From assembly GCA_017547395.1 (NCBI GenBank), contig JAFYPS010000189.1, positions 1-24,025 on the forward strand: a DNA stretch of 24,025 bases. Direction: 5' to 3'. Each line of letters begins with the position of its first letter. Position 1 is the stretch's first letter. Positions 22,927-24,025 of the stretch are shown piece after piece. Made by a program: the position numbers and the translations under genes. Under the pieces are notes generated by a model. It worked only from the letters and a program-made list of their open reading frames with translations, made no database searches and was not told the origin of the DNA. Source of the stretch: Clostridia bacterium (GTDB lineage: Bacteria; Bacillota_A; Clostridia; Oscillospirales; CAG-272).

Positions 22927-23922
22927 TCATTTTATATAACGAAGATAATCTTCTATGGCGAATATCGCCGCGCCGAATGCGGCTCTTTTCGCATCGTATA
23001 TATGGAATGAGATTTCATCCCCGATATATCTTTTAATTGCCGATTCTAGTTTTTCAACAAAGACCTCGTCCTTTGAAGCGCTTCCGCAGACGAAAAGCTT
23101 GTTTACATTATACATTATAAGCGAATTTGCAACTGCAAGGCCGAGTGCATCTGTACCCTCACCATCCTGCATCAGCTGAACAAGACTCTTTACTTCTTCG
23201 CCGAAGCATATAAGGCTCTTGCCGATTTCGTGCATACCCGTTCCGACTATCAGGTTCTCGTCCTTGATAACCGCCATTCCGATACCGCTGTCAATACGGA
23301 CAAGCATTGCATCGGCTTTGTTTTCTCTTGTGGCGGCAGACAGTATACAGTCGGGGTCGTGCGCAATGTACGCAGGGATATTGTAACGCGCAGTAAGAAT
23401 GTCACAAAGCGGCACGTTCTCCCACCCGTCAACCTCAAGGCTTACGGAAACACCGTCGTTTGAATTTACCGTACCCTGCATTGCAACGCCGATTGCTATA
23501 ACGTTATGCTTTTCATACTTCTTTGTAACAAAGTCAAGCAGAGTATATACCGAGCCGAGAAAAGCATCCTTATCATTTACGTCCGCGGTGAGCTGCTTGT
23601 CGTATACAATCTCGTTTCTGAGATTTACTACAACTGCATAAAGTCCCGACATATTGATGTCAATACCGATGATGTAGTTATCATAAGCGTTTATCTCAAG
23701 AGAGCTCGGAGTTCTGCCGCTCGATGCATTGTCCTGCACCTTTTTTTCAATTACGTATGAAAGCTCCATAAGGCGCGATACTATCTGGCTTACACCGCCC
23801 CAGCTGAGCCCTGTGCGATTCTGTATATCTTTTCGCGTTATAGACTTTTCTTTTCTTATAAGCGAGAGGACCTCAAGTATATTCGCGATCCTCATATCGC
23901 TCTGGCTGATAAACTTTTTCAA
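22927..23922 (-). CDS. ROK-family transcriptional regulator lacking the zinc motif
   Basis: A 331-residue protein with an N-terminal winged helix-turn-helix (about 10-75; ITRKDIQNRTGLSWGGVSQI holds the recognition helix region) and a ROK sugar-kinase-like domain (about 83-331) with IGIDINMSG at its start and IDSGIGMAV near 210-218. The usual ROK zinc segment (GEIGH followed by a CxCGxxGC motif) is reduced to HEIGK (231-235) and one cysteine, so this sub-domain is degenerate. The start is TTG 23922, 8 bases after GGAG; the ATG at 23949 lacks a site. It precedes the catabolic operon by 68 bases on the same strand, and palindromes occur at both promoters. It is most likely an autoregulated repressor whose inducer is a pathway sugar or intermediate. 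Confidence 0.88.
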   Translation of the reverse strand: MKKFISQSDMRIANILEVLSLIRKEKSITRKDIQNRTGLSWGGVSQIVSRLMELSYVIEKKVQDNASSGRTPSSLEINAYDNYIIGIDINMSGLYAVVVNLRNEIVYDKQLTADVNDKDAFLGSVYTLLDFVTKKYEKHNVIAIGVAMQGTVNSNDGVSVSLEVDGWENVPLCDILTARYNIPAYIAHDPDCILSAATRENKADAMLVRIDSGIGMAVIKDENLIVGTGMHEIGKSLICFGEEVKSLVQLMQDGEGTDALGLAVANSLIMYNVNKLFVCGSASKDEVFVEKLESAIKRYIGDEISFHIYDAKRAAFGAAIFAIEDYLRYIK

Positions 23923-23981
23923 AAGGAATTCTCCTAACCGTATTGACATCGCGAGATAAAGGCTTTATAATGATTACAGTG

Positions 23982-24008
23982 CAATTATATCGCGGCGTGA
24001 TATAATTG
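23982..24008. promoter_or_regulatory. Palindromic operator spanning the ROK gene promoter
   Basis: A 27-bp palindrome centred on 23995, with 12 of 13 pairs complementary, covers the whole region from the -10 box to the first base pairs of the -35 box of the ROK promoter. Its core (TATCGCGGCGTGATA, 23988-24002) recurs upstream of the catabolic operon. The position is ideal for self-repression. A looser related sequence (ATCGCGAGAT, 23948-23957) lies downstream of the promoter. Confidence 0.75.
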
Positions 24009-24012
24009 TCAA
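23984..24012 (-). promoter_or_regulatory. Consensus sigma-A promoter of the ROK regulator gene
   Basis: On the minus strand a perfect TTGACA (24012-24007) is 17 bases from a perfect TATAAT (23989-23984). Transcription would begin near 23977, giving a leader of about 55 bases before the TTG start. Such a strong promoter would need repression, which fits the overlapping palindrome. Confidence 0.85.
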
Positions 24013-24025
24013 TAGTTTTTTAAAA

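Noticed and set aside
22903..22928. Hairpin (8-bp GAAAATGG/CCATTTTC stem) after the ROK stop as a terminator
   Set aside because: No T run follows on the minus strand; it may only slow readthrough, and part of it overlaps the possible cre.

Overview
The window looks like chromosome of a spore-forming, gut-type member of the Bacillota (class Clostridia). Evidence: a full-length stage IV sporulation protein A gene with the family's usual length and C-terminus; strong AGGAGG-type ribosome binding sites; TTGACA/TATAAT promoters with 17-base spacers; several TTG and GTG starts; two lipoboxes; a cobalamin riboswitch in front of an ECF S-component. No phage, insertion sequence, integrase or CRISPR array is visible. 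The species cannot be named from the sequence.

Layout, left to right. (1) 1-890: on the minus strand, the 5' part of a clostripain-like (C11) lipoprotein gene that runs off the left edge, then a tRNA-Gln(CTG) with its own consensus promoter and terminator. (2) 888-6280, plus strand: a P-loop STAND-type ATPase with TPR repeats, a metallophosphoesterase, a GPH-type MFS transporter and a membrane-anchored glycerophosphodiester phosphodiesterase, closed by a strong terminator. The last three are translationally coupled, which suggests uptake and cleavage of a phosphodiester. (3) 6291-7687, minus strand: a cobalamin riboswitch controlling a DUF4430 lipoprotein and an ECF S-component, best read as a corrinoid capture and uptake unit, followed by a short orphan coding remnant. 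(4) 7689-10065, minus strand: a PqqD-like protein coupled to a soluble S26-like peptidase, and spoIVA behind a sigma-E-like promoter. (5) 10072-13975, minus strand: one very large secreted protein with beta-helix modules and a C-terminal GH43 glycosidase domain. (6) 13999-18241, plus strand: a heterodimeric ABC exporter pair and an MTA/SAH nucleosidase in one operon, ending in a bidirectional terminator. (7) 18243-24012, minus strand: a sugar or polyol catabolic operon (zinc dehydrogenase, FGGY kinase, two mannitol-dehydrogenase-fold proteins, all overlapping at start and stop codons) preceded by a ROK-family regulator.

The most notable points are in the last region. Two near-identical palindromes, one spanning the ROK gene's own promoter and one just in front of the operon, look like operators of that ROK protein. 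Both mannitol-dehydrogenase-like proteins have lost the histidine of the family's K-x4-N-x2-H catalytic motif, and the ROK protein has lost the ROK zinc-binding cysteines. The pathway's substrate is not recognisable. Other points of interest are the riboswitch-controlled DUF4430/ECF-S pair, the stand-alone PqqD/peptidase pair, and the beta-helix/GH43 fusion with a dockerin-like tail that lacks its calcium-binding residues.
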